DNA from: Persicobacter diffluens
GTDB lineage: Bacteria > Bacteroidota > Bacteroidia > Cytophagales > Cyclobacteriaceae
DNA length: 64,000 nucleotides
Direction: 5' to 3'
Assembly (NCBI RefSeq): GCF_036244895.1
Contig: NZ_BQKE01000001.1
Coordinates: 1,674,001-1,738,000, forward strand
Positions 58,063 to 64,000 of the stretch are shown here, piece by piece (the stretch's first letter is position 1; each line of letters opens with the position of its first letter). Position numbers and translations under genes: made by a program. The notes beneath the pieces were generated by a model. The model made no database searches and was not told the origin of the DNA. It saw nothing but the letters and a program-made list of their open reading frames with translations.

Positions 58063-58599
58063 ATGGAAGAACGTAAGCTTAAGTTGTATATTAGTATGAG
58101 TGTGGATGGTTTTATTGCGACTAAGGATGATGATTTATCCTGGCTGTCTATTGCCGAAAAGGAGGGAGAGGATTACGGCTATGCTGCATTCACCAAAGAT
58201 GTGGACACTTATATTGTGGGACGCAGAACTTACGAAGTAGTCCTTAAACTTTGTGAAGGGAAATTTCCGCCAGCGGAAAAATTTGATTGTTATGTCATCA
58301 GCAGAGAAGAGCGAGCGCCAGAAAACGGGGTGCAATTTTACAATGGAGATCTTGAAAAATTAGTATATGAGTTGAAGCAACGGCCGGGCGGTACGATTTA
58401 TTGCGATGGCGGTGGCGCAATTGTGAAGCTGCTCATGGCAAAAAGCCTGATTGACGAATATATCATTTTTATGATGCCAACCATGCTGGGAGACGGTATA
58501 CGTTTGTTTCAGGGAGGGGTGAAGCCGATAGGATTGAAGGCGCTGGAGCCAAAATTCTTTGAGGCCGGAGTTGTCAGGTTGCACTATGTGAATCAATAA
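58063..58599 (+). CDS. Dihydrofolate reductase-family protein (RibD C-terminal domain)
   Basis: 178 residues. KLKLYISMSVDGFIATKDDDLSWL at the N-terminus, DTYIVGRRTYEVVLKL, and IYCDGGGAIVKLLMAKSLIDEYIIFMMPTMLGDGIRLF are the signature of the YwjB/YyaP-like reductase group. These are NADPH-dependent small reductases of unclear substrate, rarely the main folate enzyme. The upstream inverted repeat suggests induction. Terminator behind. Confidence 0.88.
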   Translation: MEERKLKLYISMSVDGFIATKDDDLSWLSIAEKEGEDYGYAAFTKDVDTYIVGRRTYEVVLKLCEGKFPPAEKFDCYVISREERAPENGVQFYNGDLEKLVYELKQRPGGTIYCDGGGAIVKLLMAKSLIDEYIIFMMPTMLGDGIRLFQGGVKPIGLKALEPKFFEAGVVRLHYVNQ

Positions 58600-58661
58600 T
58601 GGATGAGGCCCGGGAATTGCACGTGCAGTTTCGTTGTCGGTGAAAATATACTCATGAATTG

Positions 58662-58696
58662 TGCCTTCCGCGATTTGAAACGGGAGGCATTTTTTA
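58662..58696 (+). terminator. Intrinsic terminator after the reductase gene
   Basis: TGCCTTCCG (58662-58670) and CGGGAGGCA (58681-58689) with one wobble, followed by TTTTTTAT. Confidence 0.8.
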
Positions 58697-59143
58697 TATT
58701 CAGGTTTTTCCTTTTTTCGAACCTGCCTGTTTTTTAAATCTTTCCCGTGAGAATTGAGGGAAGTGATTGGGACGGTCCTTAAAGCAGGGGGTTGTCGAAG
58801 GTTTTGCTTTTTCTCAGAAAGATCGACTGATGTTTCTCTTTTCCAATAGCCGTGTCCATTTGATTTCCTTGCCTTCTTTGGCTACAGGTTCTTCAGAAGG
58901 GGGAAAGGTTTTCCGATCTTCTGTTTTGGTGCTATTTCATTTTAATGTTTTGGGTAAATTACTCTTATTCAGGCTGAATCAGCTATCTGGAATTGACTCC
59001 TTAATGTCTGAAAGTGATGGGAATTTTCTTTCCGTATTGCCTTCTTCATTATAAAGTATTGATAATGAATCAAGTAGGTTGAATCTCCTACCGTGGAATG
59101 ATACCATTAGTGCCCTTTAATTGCTGGCTAATACGAATTTAAG
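58697..59143. other. Gene-free stretch
   Basis: About 450 bp. A 95-codon frame at 58767-59054 has low-complexity, non-protein-like content and no start signals. Nothing else recognised. Confidence 0.4.
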
Positions 59144-59172
59144 TTGATCGAATGACCAAATCCTTAAATTTG
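59144..59172 (+). promoter_or_regulatory. Sigma-A promoter of a small reading frame
   Basis: TTG (59144-59146), 18-bp spacer, TAAATTTG (59165-59172), 24 bp before the ATG at 59197. Confidence 0.6.
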
Positions 59173-59196
59173 TATTATATATCAAAAGGCAAAAAG

Positions 59197-59268
59197 ATGA
59201 TGTGGATAAAAATCAAATTGCTCGCATGGGTGGTGTTGCTGTTTTGCTTCTATGTATCAATGATATAG
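59197..59268 (+). CDS. Candidate 23-residue hydrophobic peptide
   Basis: ATG at 59197 and stop TAG at 59266-59268. The peptide begins MMWIKIKLLAWVVLL and ends with a Phe/Cys/Tyr-rich stretch: one membrane-spanning segment with a basic N-terminal flank. Its size and shape resemble leader peptides or membrane-active small proteins such as type I toxins. The clear promoter upstream is the main reason to list it. No homologue is known to me. It may be chance. Confidence 0.35.
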   Translation: MMWIKIKLLAWVVLLFCFYVSMI

Positions 59269-59313
59269 AATGTCCCTGCTAGGTTTTGTAGCATTCTGTT
59301 TTCATATGTCAGG

Positions 59314-59351
59314 TTAATCCTTCTGGTCGAATACTTTTCCTGAAGGATTAA
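59314..59351. other. 10-bp perfect inverted repeat (hairpin)
   Basis: TTAATCCTTC (59314-59323) and GAAGGATTAA (59342-59351) with an 18-nt loop, 45 bp behind the small reading frame. There is no clear T-run, so this is not a typical terminator. Confidence 0.5.
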
Positions 59352-59613
59352 TCAGATTTTGATCAAATTCGTTTTATTGTATAGCACTTAGAGCTGATTT
59401 TGTTGTTGAGCTTATGCTTTAATTCCTATTCCCTTGAATTCAGCTAAGGAGGTTGGCATTGCTGTTGACCTTTTTTCTTGATTTGAAAAGACGGGCGTTC
59501 TCTCTGAGGAATTGCAGGCTGCCGGAAATGAAATACTATGCTCTGGCAGAGCGGTAAAGTGAGGTAGGAAGAAAAGGAAAGCCCGGATTTCCTTTGCTTA
59601 CATTTTAATAAAA

Positions 59614-59648
59614 TCAGGCACGGGAGTGTTTCCCGCACAGATGCCTGA
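59614..59648. other. Compound hairpin in a gene-free stretch
   Basis: TCAGGCA (59614-59620) pairs with TGCCTGA (59642-59648), and CGGGA (59621-59625) with TCCCG (59631-59635). This leaves a one-sided bulge of 6 nt. It could be part of a structured RNA. The surrounding 59352-59888 holds no gene that I can support. Confidence 0.45.
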
Positions 59649-59888
59649 CATTGAATATTTCCTCAGGGGAGATTAAGGGGCCGGTTTTAAATATCAGCTC
59701 TGCTACTGTAGCGAATTAACAGACCCCTTTTGTCCGGAATTTTTCCTGCTAATCATGCCATCCTGTGTGAAGGGGGGCAGGTATTCACATGGATTGATCA
59801 GAAGCGATAAAGGTTTGTATGTTCAGGCAGGTTAAAAAGAAAAAGCACCGTTTGGTGTGAAAAATACAAGATAAAATTTAGGTAAAAG

Positions 59889-60275
59889 ATGAAATTGAGC
59901 GGATTATTTATTCTGGGCTTTCTGATGGCCTTGGGGCAAAATGTTGAGGCGCAGTTCTTAAACAACCTGCAGTACTATTTGAGTGGGGCAGGTCAGATGG
60001 AGAATGTTTTTAATGGTAAGCATGAGGCGAAGCTCTACTATAAAGATGGTACTATTTCCCATGGAGAAGTAAAAATGCATCGTGCAAATGTCTCTGTTTT
60101 TGGTGTTGCTCCTTCTGGTATATCATTGAGGGCTGAAGGGGAAAAGAATTTTAAAAAACTTGAGTTAAAAGAGCTGCTGGGGTTTAGGGTATCGAATGAT
60201 TCTTTTGCCATTGCTTCGGATGTGCGTATTCATGATTTAAAAAAGAAAAAACTGCCTACGATTATTTTAGAGTGA
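59889..60275 (+). CDS. Hypothetical secreted protein, 5' part of a split reading frame
   Basis: 128 residues. Signal peptide KLSGLFILGFLMALGQNVEAQ, then a beta-rich domain (HEAKLYYKDGTISHGEVKM, GVAPSGISLRAEGEKNFKKLELKELLGF). The frame ends soon after the run TTAAAAAAGAAAAAACTG. If ribosomes slip back one base at A AAA AAG (60239-60245), translation continues into the next frame, giving a 247-residue product. No family recognised. The abrupt lysine-rich end (KKKKLPTIILE) looks less natural than the shifted reading EKTAYDYFRVIVDAPLVFG. Confidence 0.65.
   Translation: MKLSGLFILGFLMALGQNVEAQFLNNLQYYLSGAGQMENVFNGKHEAKLYYKDGTISHGEVKMHRANVSVFGVAPSGISLRAEGEKNFKKLELKELLGFRVSNDSFAIASDVRIHDLKKKKLPTIILE
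60239..60245 (+). other. Slippery heptamer A AAA AAG in frame
   Basis: In the zero frame the codons are TTA AAA AAG, the classic X XXY YYZ arrangement of dnaX-type -1 frameshift sites. Reading then continues in the frame of the downstream gene without a stop between. A second A-run follows directly. No clear stimulatory stem-loop was found. Confidence 0.45.
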
Positions 60276-60631
60276 TAGTGGATGCTCCTCTGGTCTTTGG
60301 TATTCAGCATACTGCTGCCAGTGACGCACAGTCTACTCGTATCCTTAATCAGGCGGTGATTATGAGTAAGGCCACAGAAGAGGTGGTTGTGTCGGTAGCA
60401 CCTAAAAAACAGAAAGAGGAGCTGTTTGATTTGCTGAAATTCAATGAAAATTTTGTTATGTACACCTCCAGAGTGCCTAATTGGTACACGAAGCTGGATA
60501 AGTCCAATAATATTTTTAATGAGGGGCGGGAATTTAGTTGGGACACCACCCGCCCGCTTTATATCACAGAAATATTATACCTGATTTATAAAGATATGGA
60601 AGACCCGACGCAACGACCAGAAGGTTTGTAA
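60272..60631 (+). CDS. Hypothetical protein, 3' part of a split reading frame
   Basis: 119 residues if started at the GTG at 60272, which overlaps the previous stop (GTGA). The same frame is open upstream to the slippery site at 60239, where it reads EKTAYDYFRVIVDAPLVFGIQ, so it is more likely the C-terminal half of the preceding gene. Contents are soluble and charged (KKQKEELFDLLKFNENFVMYTSRVPNWYTKLD). No family recognised. Either programmed frameshifting, an indel mutation, or two coupled genes. Confidence 0.6.
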   Translation: MIVDAPLVFGIQHTAASDAQSTRILNQAVIMSKATEEVVVSVAPKKQKEELFDLLKFNENFVMYTSRVPNWYTKLDKSNNIFNEGREFSWDTTRPLYITEILYLIYKDMEDPTQRPEGL

Positions 60632-60656
60632 AGGTTCCGCTTATAGCGAATAAAAG

Positions 60657-60692
60657 AAAAGGGAAAGCAACTTACCGGTCACTTTCCCTTTT
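60657..60692 (+). terminator. Bidirectional terminator before queA
   Basis: AAAAGGGAAAG (60657-60667) and CTTTCCCTTTT (60682-60692) form an 11-bp stem between converging genes. Confidence 0.85.
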
Positions 60693-60731
60693 TCTATATC
60701 TGACGGCAATGTTTACCGTGTCAACTATTGT

Positions 60732-61955
60732 TTATCGCTTTCTCCTTAGGAAAGAAGCATCTCCATAGCTTAAAAATCGATAATCCTTTTCCAAAGCATT
60801 GGCATATATCTTCTTCCAATCCTCACCCACAAAAGCAGCCACCAACATGATGAGGGTAGAACCTGGTTGGTGGAAGTTGGTGATAATTCCCTCGATGATC
60901 TGGAAAGGATAGCCTGGGAAAATAAAGATTTCCGTGCTTCCCTGTAGCACATCGGTTTGGTCACGGTCCATTTTGGTCATCACCGCTCTCATGCTGTCTT
61001 CCACAGAAGGCATTTCCTGCATTTCATATTGATAAGGGCGCAATTTCTCCACAAAAAAGGCGGCAGAAGGATCCTCCATCAGCTTTACCCCATACCAATA
61101 CAAGCTCTCCAGCGTCCGCATGGAAGTGGTACCCACGCAAAAGACTTTCCCGATATTGTTCAGGATGGTCTGCACGTTTTCCCGGCTGATGATAATCTGC
61201 TCCTCATGCATCGGGTGGTTCACCGCATTGGCTTCCTTTACCGGTTGGAAGGTTCCCGCACTTACGTGGAGGGTCAGTTCCTGACGCTTGATATTTTTAG
61301 CGTCCAGCTTGTTTAATATTTCATCCGTGAAATGCAATCCAGAGGTAGGGGCCGCCACAGCACCTTCATGTTTGGAGAATACCGTCTGATACCGCGGCTT
61401 GTCTTCTTCTTCCGCCTCCCGATTCATATAAGGGGGCAGCGGTACAGTTCCTGCGCCTTCTACTATATCCACAAAGGCAATTTCTTCGGGCGTCCATTCG
61501 AAAGTTACTTCAAAAGGGGCGCGGCTGGTGATGCGGGCCTTCAACATTACCTTCGTTCCGTTAATGTCCATCTCTCTTTCCAGCACCTGATCATCCTTCC
61601 ACTTCTTGGCATTACCTACCATGGCCGCCCAGGTAGCCGAACCTTTGGCTTCCATCGCCAGGGTAATTACCGGGCTTGGCTTCAGTGGGTTCAATAGGAA
61701 AACCTCGATCTTCGCCCCGGTATCTTTACGGAAAAAGATTCGCGCAGGAATTACTTTTGTGTTGTTAAAAAACAAGGCGGAGTCCGCAGGAATCAACTTT
61801 TCAATCGCAGGGAATTGCAAATTGTCAATCTGTCCTTCCTGGTAATATAATAACTTAGAGGCATCACGATTTTCCAGCGGGTATTTTGCAATACGCTCGT
61901 CCGGTAAGTCGTAAGTATATTCTTCTAATTTAATTTCTGGCAGTGTCGTTTTCAT
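60732..61955 (-). CDS. queA: S-adenosylmethionine:tRNA ribosyltransferase-isomerase
   Basis: 407 residues from the ATG at 61955, somewhat longer than the usual ~350. A TTG-started extension upstream is excluded because the promoter lies there. Motifs: YDLPDERIAKYPLENRDASKLL, ALFFNNTKVIPARI, GAVAAPTSGLHFTDEIL, LTLHVSAGTFQPV, and NFHQPGSTLIMLVAAFVG. QueA adds the ribosyl part of SAM to preQ1 in tRNA, making epoxyqueuosine. The extra length comes from insertions in the middle and near YWYGVKLMEDPSAAFFVEKLRPYQYEM. No other queuosine genes are nearby. Confidence 0.95.
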   Translation of the reverse strand: MKTTLPEIKLEEYTYDLPDERIAKYPLENRDASKLLYYQEGQIDNLQFPAIEKLIPADSALFFNNTKVIPARIFFRKDTGAKIEVFLLNPLKPSPVITLAMEAKGSATWAAMVGNAKKWKDDQVLEREMDINGTKVMLKARITSRAPFEVTFEWTPEEIAFVDIVEGAGTVPLPPYMNREAEEEDKPRYQTVFSKHEGAVAAPTSGLHFTDEILNKLDAKNIKRQELTLHVSAGTFQPVKEANAVNHPMHEEQIIISRENVQTILNNIGKVFCVGTTSMRTLESLYWYGVKLMEDPSAAFFVEKLRPYQYEMQEMPSVEDSMRAVMTKMDRDQTDVLQGSTEIFIFPGYPFQIIEGIITNFHQPGSTLIMLVAAFVGEDWKKIYANALEKDYRFLSYGDASFLRRKR

Positions 61956-61961
61956 AGCCTG

Positions 61962-61991
61962 CAAATATAATTCATAATTAAGGGGTGTCAA
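61962..61991 (-). promoter_or_regulatory. Sigma-A promoter of queA, implying a leaderless mRNA
   Basis: On the minus strand TTG (61991-61989), 19-bp spacer, TATATTTG (61969-61962), then 6 nt to the queA ATG. Exact consensus spacing; transcription should start within a few bases of the start codon. Confidence 0.75.
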
Positions 61992-62143
61992 ATACTTTGC
62001 CAGCCCCAAAATGCAAAACCCTTTGGTTAATTGCCGTTATTGTCTATTCCGATGATAAAATCGTCTGGAATAACCTCTATTTTCGAGGGCTAACAAACCT
62101 TAGACTCCTCAGCATAGCCTAATTGGTGTACTTTTTTAATTAT

Positions 62144-62442
62144 TGGGGGGTGCCCTCCTGGGCAGTCGGTCGGGCTGGAGGCGGCTCGCTCTTTATTGGG
62201 GACCGAAAGTGGTGATAAATAGGCCAGACTTTCGCTCACCAATAAAGGAGCTCAGGCAGGCCCGCCCCATCCCTCACCCAAGCGCTATGAAAGCGCAGGC
62301 CATCGAGAAGGCGCCCACCGTAGGGGGTTGGCAGAGGGATAGAGGCATTGTTGGAGCTCCTTTTTTCCGCCTAAAAGCGTAGCGGGCTGGGAAAAAGAGC
62401 GACTGCCGAAAGCCCGACCGGAGCGTAGCGAAGGGCTGCCCC
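62144..62442. repeat. G+C-rich element with inverted ends
   Basis: About 300 bp of much higher G+C than its surroundings. The left end TTGGGGGGTGCCCT..GGTCGGGCT is an imperfect inverted copy of the right end AGCCCGACCGG..AGGGCTGCCCCAA. Inner inverted pairs include CTTTATTGG/CCAATAAAG and GACCGAAAGTGG/CCAGACTTTCGCTC. There is no convincing reading frame. It resembles palindromic repeats I recall from other Cytophagales genomes. Confidence 0.65.
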
Positions 62443-62485
62443 AAAAAAATACCTATACCGTCCTTTTTAAAGAGCAGTATAGGTA
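62443..62485 (-). terminator. Terminator of the small beta-barrel gene
   Basis: TACCTATAC (62450-62458) and GTATAGGTA (62477-62485), a perfect 9-bp stem. The A-run 62443-62449 becomes the T-run on the minus strand. Confidence 0.8.
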
Positions 62486-62516
62486 GGTAATGAAATGAAT
62501 CGCTTGGCCTTCAGGT

Positions 62517-63035
62517 TTAGAAGAAAACAGCAGCAGTAGCTCCGGTTCTGATAAAGCTTCCGGTGTGATCTGCAGCGGAGATTTTCACCTCTGGAGCGAT
62601 AGAAAAACGATTAGCGATTCGGAAATCGATGCCAATCCCCAAATTAATACCGAAATCCACAGCAGATCCGTCAAAGGAATGCTGGCCACCTTCAATTTTT
62701 TCTTTAATAGCCATCATGTTGGCTCCAATAATACCGTAAGGACGTACAAGTCCGGTTTTAATGAAAAATCTATGGTAGTCGGCATCTAAAACAAAGCCAC
62801 CAAGTGTACGTCCTGGCTCCACTTCAGTCGTGGAAAAGTTTGTTCCGGTAACTTGTACCAAGGATTTCTCAGACCACTGGTATCCTACTAAAAAACCGAA
62901 GACTCCTTTTTCAGTGAAACCCAAGTCATGGGAATAATTCAGGCCGACCTGAAATTTGTTTTCGATGTCGTTACCCTCAGCAAAGGCGTTGATAGATAGG
63001 GTTGTAGCAAAAATTAAAGCGTAAATGCTCTTCAT
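62517..63035 (-). CDS. Small outer-membrane beta-barrel protein
   Basis: 172 residues. Signal peptide KSIYALIFATTLSINAFA, then about eight amphipathic strands: FQVGLNYSHDLGF, FGFLVGYQWS, GGFVLDADYHRFFIKTG, YGIIGANMMAIKEKI, DFGINLGIGIDF, and a terminal ATAAVFF. It ends in Phe, the usual outer-membrane sorting signal, unlike the two barrels with basic tails. OmpW/OmpX-like size; function unknown. Monocistronic, with a terminator behind. Confidence 0.85.
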   Translation of the reverse strand: MKSIYALIFATTLSINAFAEGNDIENKFQVGLNYSHDLGFTEKGVFGFLVGYQWSEKSLVQVTGTNFSTTEVEPGRTLGGFVLDADYHRFFIKTGLVRPYGIIGANMMAIKEKIEGGQHSFDGSAVDFGINLGIGIDFRIANRFSIAPEVKISAADHTGSFIRTGATAAVFF

Positions 63036-63081
63036 AAAATAAATGTTTTTGAAATGATAATTGCGATTTTAAATTATGCTA

Positions 63082-63089
63082 CAAACATA
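63082..63089 (-). promoter_or_regulatory. Candidate -7 box of the small beta-barrel gene
   Basis: CAAACATA on the plus strand is TATGTTTG on the minus strand, 46 bp upstream of the ATG. No -33 partner at the right distance. Confidence 0.4.
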
Positions 63090-63409
63090 GAGGTTTCTTA
63101 AGGTTCTATAATTAGGGAGGGCTTGGCTGGGGGGTAAGGACGGGTGAAAAGGGTTCTAATGTGGGGAATACATGCGGGTGATATCGAAAATGATAAGTGT
63201 TATTTCAGAAAAGGCCTTCGAAAACGTTGAAATGGCGTTGGAAAAGGGCTAGCTGGTACAAAAGTGGCAAGAACGCGCTAGTTTTTTCGCAAAATGAGAT
63301 ACAAATAGGTGAGCCTCGCTTATTAAATTGGAAATCGCGGGCTGTTTAGGAATAAAAATGTGAATGAAGCCCGGGATAAGTGGAACAACACTTCCAAATG
63401 GTGTATAGA
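63090..63409. other. Gene-free stretch upstream of the beta-barrel gene
   Basis: About 320 bp with no frame or repeat that I can support. Confidence 0.4.
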
Positions 63410-63757
63410 TTACAATAATTCGCCATGCTCTTCATGGATAAGTTGTTTTTCCAGGTGTATTTCCCGCAAATACAGAAACAGGGGCAAGCCGAAGGATACT
63501 CCGACTAATAAACAGCCCAATATGGGTGCCCAAAGCCCTTTCATATTGAGGCGACGAGCCTCCAGCACAATGAAAGCCAATAGCGTACAGGCCGAAATGA
63601 TCACGTCCCATCCAAAGAAGGCGGAGGACGGTTTTTCAAAAACGCGTTGGAACAAAAGGGTGACGTCCACGCCATTTTCAATGAAAAACATCATCAGACT
63701 TTCGTAGGGAAGGACAATTCCGAGGATGGTCAGGATCAGGAAGGTTCTTTTGGCCAT
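63410..63757 (-). CDS. DUF2834-like membrane protein
   Basis: 115 residues with three membrane segments: TFLILTILGIVLPYESLMMFF, FFGWDVIISACTLLAFIVLEARR, and LWAPILGCLLVGVSFGLPLFLYLRE. The pattern 'G..LPY....F..ENG.D' and 'GVSFGLPLFLYLRE' is the DUF2834 signature. Function unknown. Transcribed alone; the neighbouring gene on the same strand is cut by the window edge. Confidence 0.8.
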   Translation of the reverse strand: MAKRTFLILTILGIVLPYESLMMFFIENGVDVTLLFQRVFEKPSSAFFGWDVIISACTLLAFIVLEARRLNMKGLWAPILGCLLVGVSFGLPLFLYLREIHLEKQLIHEEHGELL

Positions 63758-63922
63758 GGTACTAGCTTTGTATTGGAGAATTCACAATTCAGGCAGATGA
63801 GGTTTGGGCGTTCGGGCTCAAGATTAAAAGCCTGTTTCGCCCAAATTGGTTTGGTCTACTACCTTAGAGAATATGTGAAAAGATAATTAATTTCCTGATG
63901 ATGCAGATCATCCCCTAAAGGA

Positions 63923-64000
63923 TTAATATGCTTCGGCAACTTGCTGAAGGTAGGCCATCATTCGACTACGGTAGGGGTGGTAGCTTCCATGGATGTTATT
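63923..64000 (-). CDS. Partial gene, last 25 codons only
   Basis: The minus-strand frame enters from the right edge and ends at TAA (63925-63923). The visible end reads NIHGSYHPYRSRMMAYLQQV and closes with AEAY. It is protein-like and rich in aromatic and basic residues, so it is likely the true end of a gene lying mostly outside the window. No family can be assigned from this fragment. Confidence 0.5.
   Translation of the reverse strand, partial: NNIHGSYHPYRSRMMAYLQQVAEAY

Noticed and set aside
58767..59054. 95-codon plus-strand frame
   Set aside because: Rich in Ser, Leu and Phe without structure, no promoter or start context, no coding-like third-base pattern seen by eye.
59444..59638. 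64-codon minus-strand frame
   Set aside because: It covers the compound hairpin at 59614-59648 and reads as random sequence.
62143..62382. 79-codon frame in the G+C-rich element
   Set aside because: Composition is that of a repeat with inverted ends; the Arg/Pro-rich translation is typical of G+C-rich noncoding DNA.
1..64000. CRISPR arrays, tRNA or rRNA genes
   Set aside because: No regularly spaced short repeats and no tRNA or rRNA landmarks were seen; the dispersed element is too long and too irregularly spaced for CRISPR.

Overview
The window looks like a chromosomal segment of a low-to-mid G+C member of the Bacteroidota, most likely a marine Cytophagales-type bacterium. The genus is not identifiable by eye. 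Evidence: several promoters fit the Bacteroidetes sigma-A pattern TTG-N18/19-TAnnTTTG, strong Shine-Dalgarno sequences are scarce, and the gene families are typical of the phylum (SpmA/SpmB-type fusion protein, PspC plus head-domain membrane protein, BrxA-type bacilliredoxin next to a SUF operon, short outer-membrane beta-barrels with polybasic tails). No rRNA, tRNA, CRISPR array or prophage was seen.

Layout. 1-1392: ECF sigma factor, anti-sigma-like protein and a periplasmic protein cut by the window edge. 1493-5289: RNase D-like exonuclease, small unknown gene, then GT9 glycosyltransferase, murI and an HDAC-family deacetylase. 5286-7346: dispersed-repeat copies and an intact IS4-family insertion sequence with a 6-bp target duplication. 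7477-18567: rhomboid protease, OmpH/Skp-like lipoprotein, HExxH peptidase, SpmAB-like protein, acyl-CoA ligase, YfcC-type transporter, beta-barrel protein and ferritin. 18633-24169: sulfotransferase divergent from four overlapping glycosyltransferases, a probable surface-glycan locus. 24606-33163: PadR plus PspC/head-domain membrane protein, a fused two-domain acyltransferase, a GAF/PAS sensor and a patatin. 33441-35117: an acyltransferase, then an apparently orphan cobalamin riboswitch. 35118-42729: MORN protein, Bcp peroxiredoxin, M23 peptidase, FAH-family enzyme, second acyl-CoA ligase and Lrp/AsnC regulator. 42938-50181: sufBCD and sufSE with a DUF59 protein and BrxA, split by about 1 kb holding a terminator, a repeat copy and a beheaded reading frame. 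51463-64000: B12-type radical SAM protein, DUF4178/lipoprotein/DUF350 cluster, AraC regulator, DHFR-like reductase, a gene pair joined by a possible -1 frameshift, queA, a G+C-rich inverted-repeat element, a beta-barrel protein and a DUF2834 protein.

The most unusual items are: (i) a complete cobalamin riboswitch with its own promoter and two co-oriented terminators but no recognisable gene between them; (ii) a family of about ten dispersed ~220-bp elements with TAAGCC(C)GAATTATTCA-type terminal inverted repeats and a GCCCAAATTTGGGC-type centre, two of which supply the stop codon of the preceding gene; (iii) an in-frame A AAA AAG slippery site joining two overlapping frames into a 247-residue protein; (iv) a 23-codon hydrophobic reading frame with its own promoter; (v) queA, and possibly a GT9 gene, with promoters so close to the ATG that leaderless mRNAs are expected.
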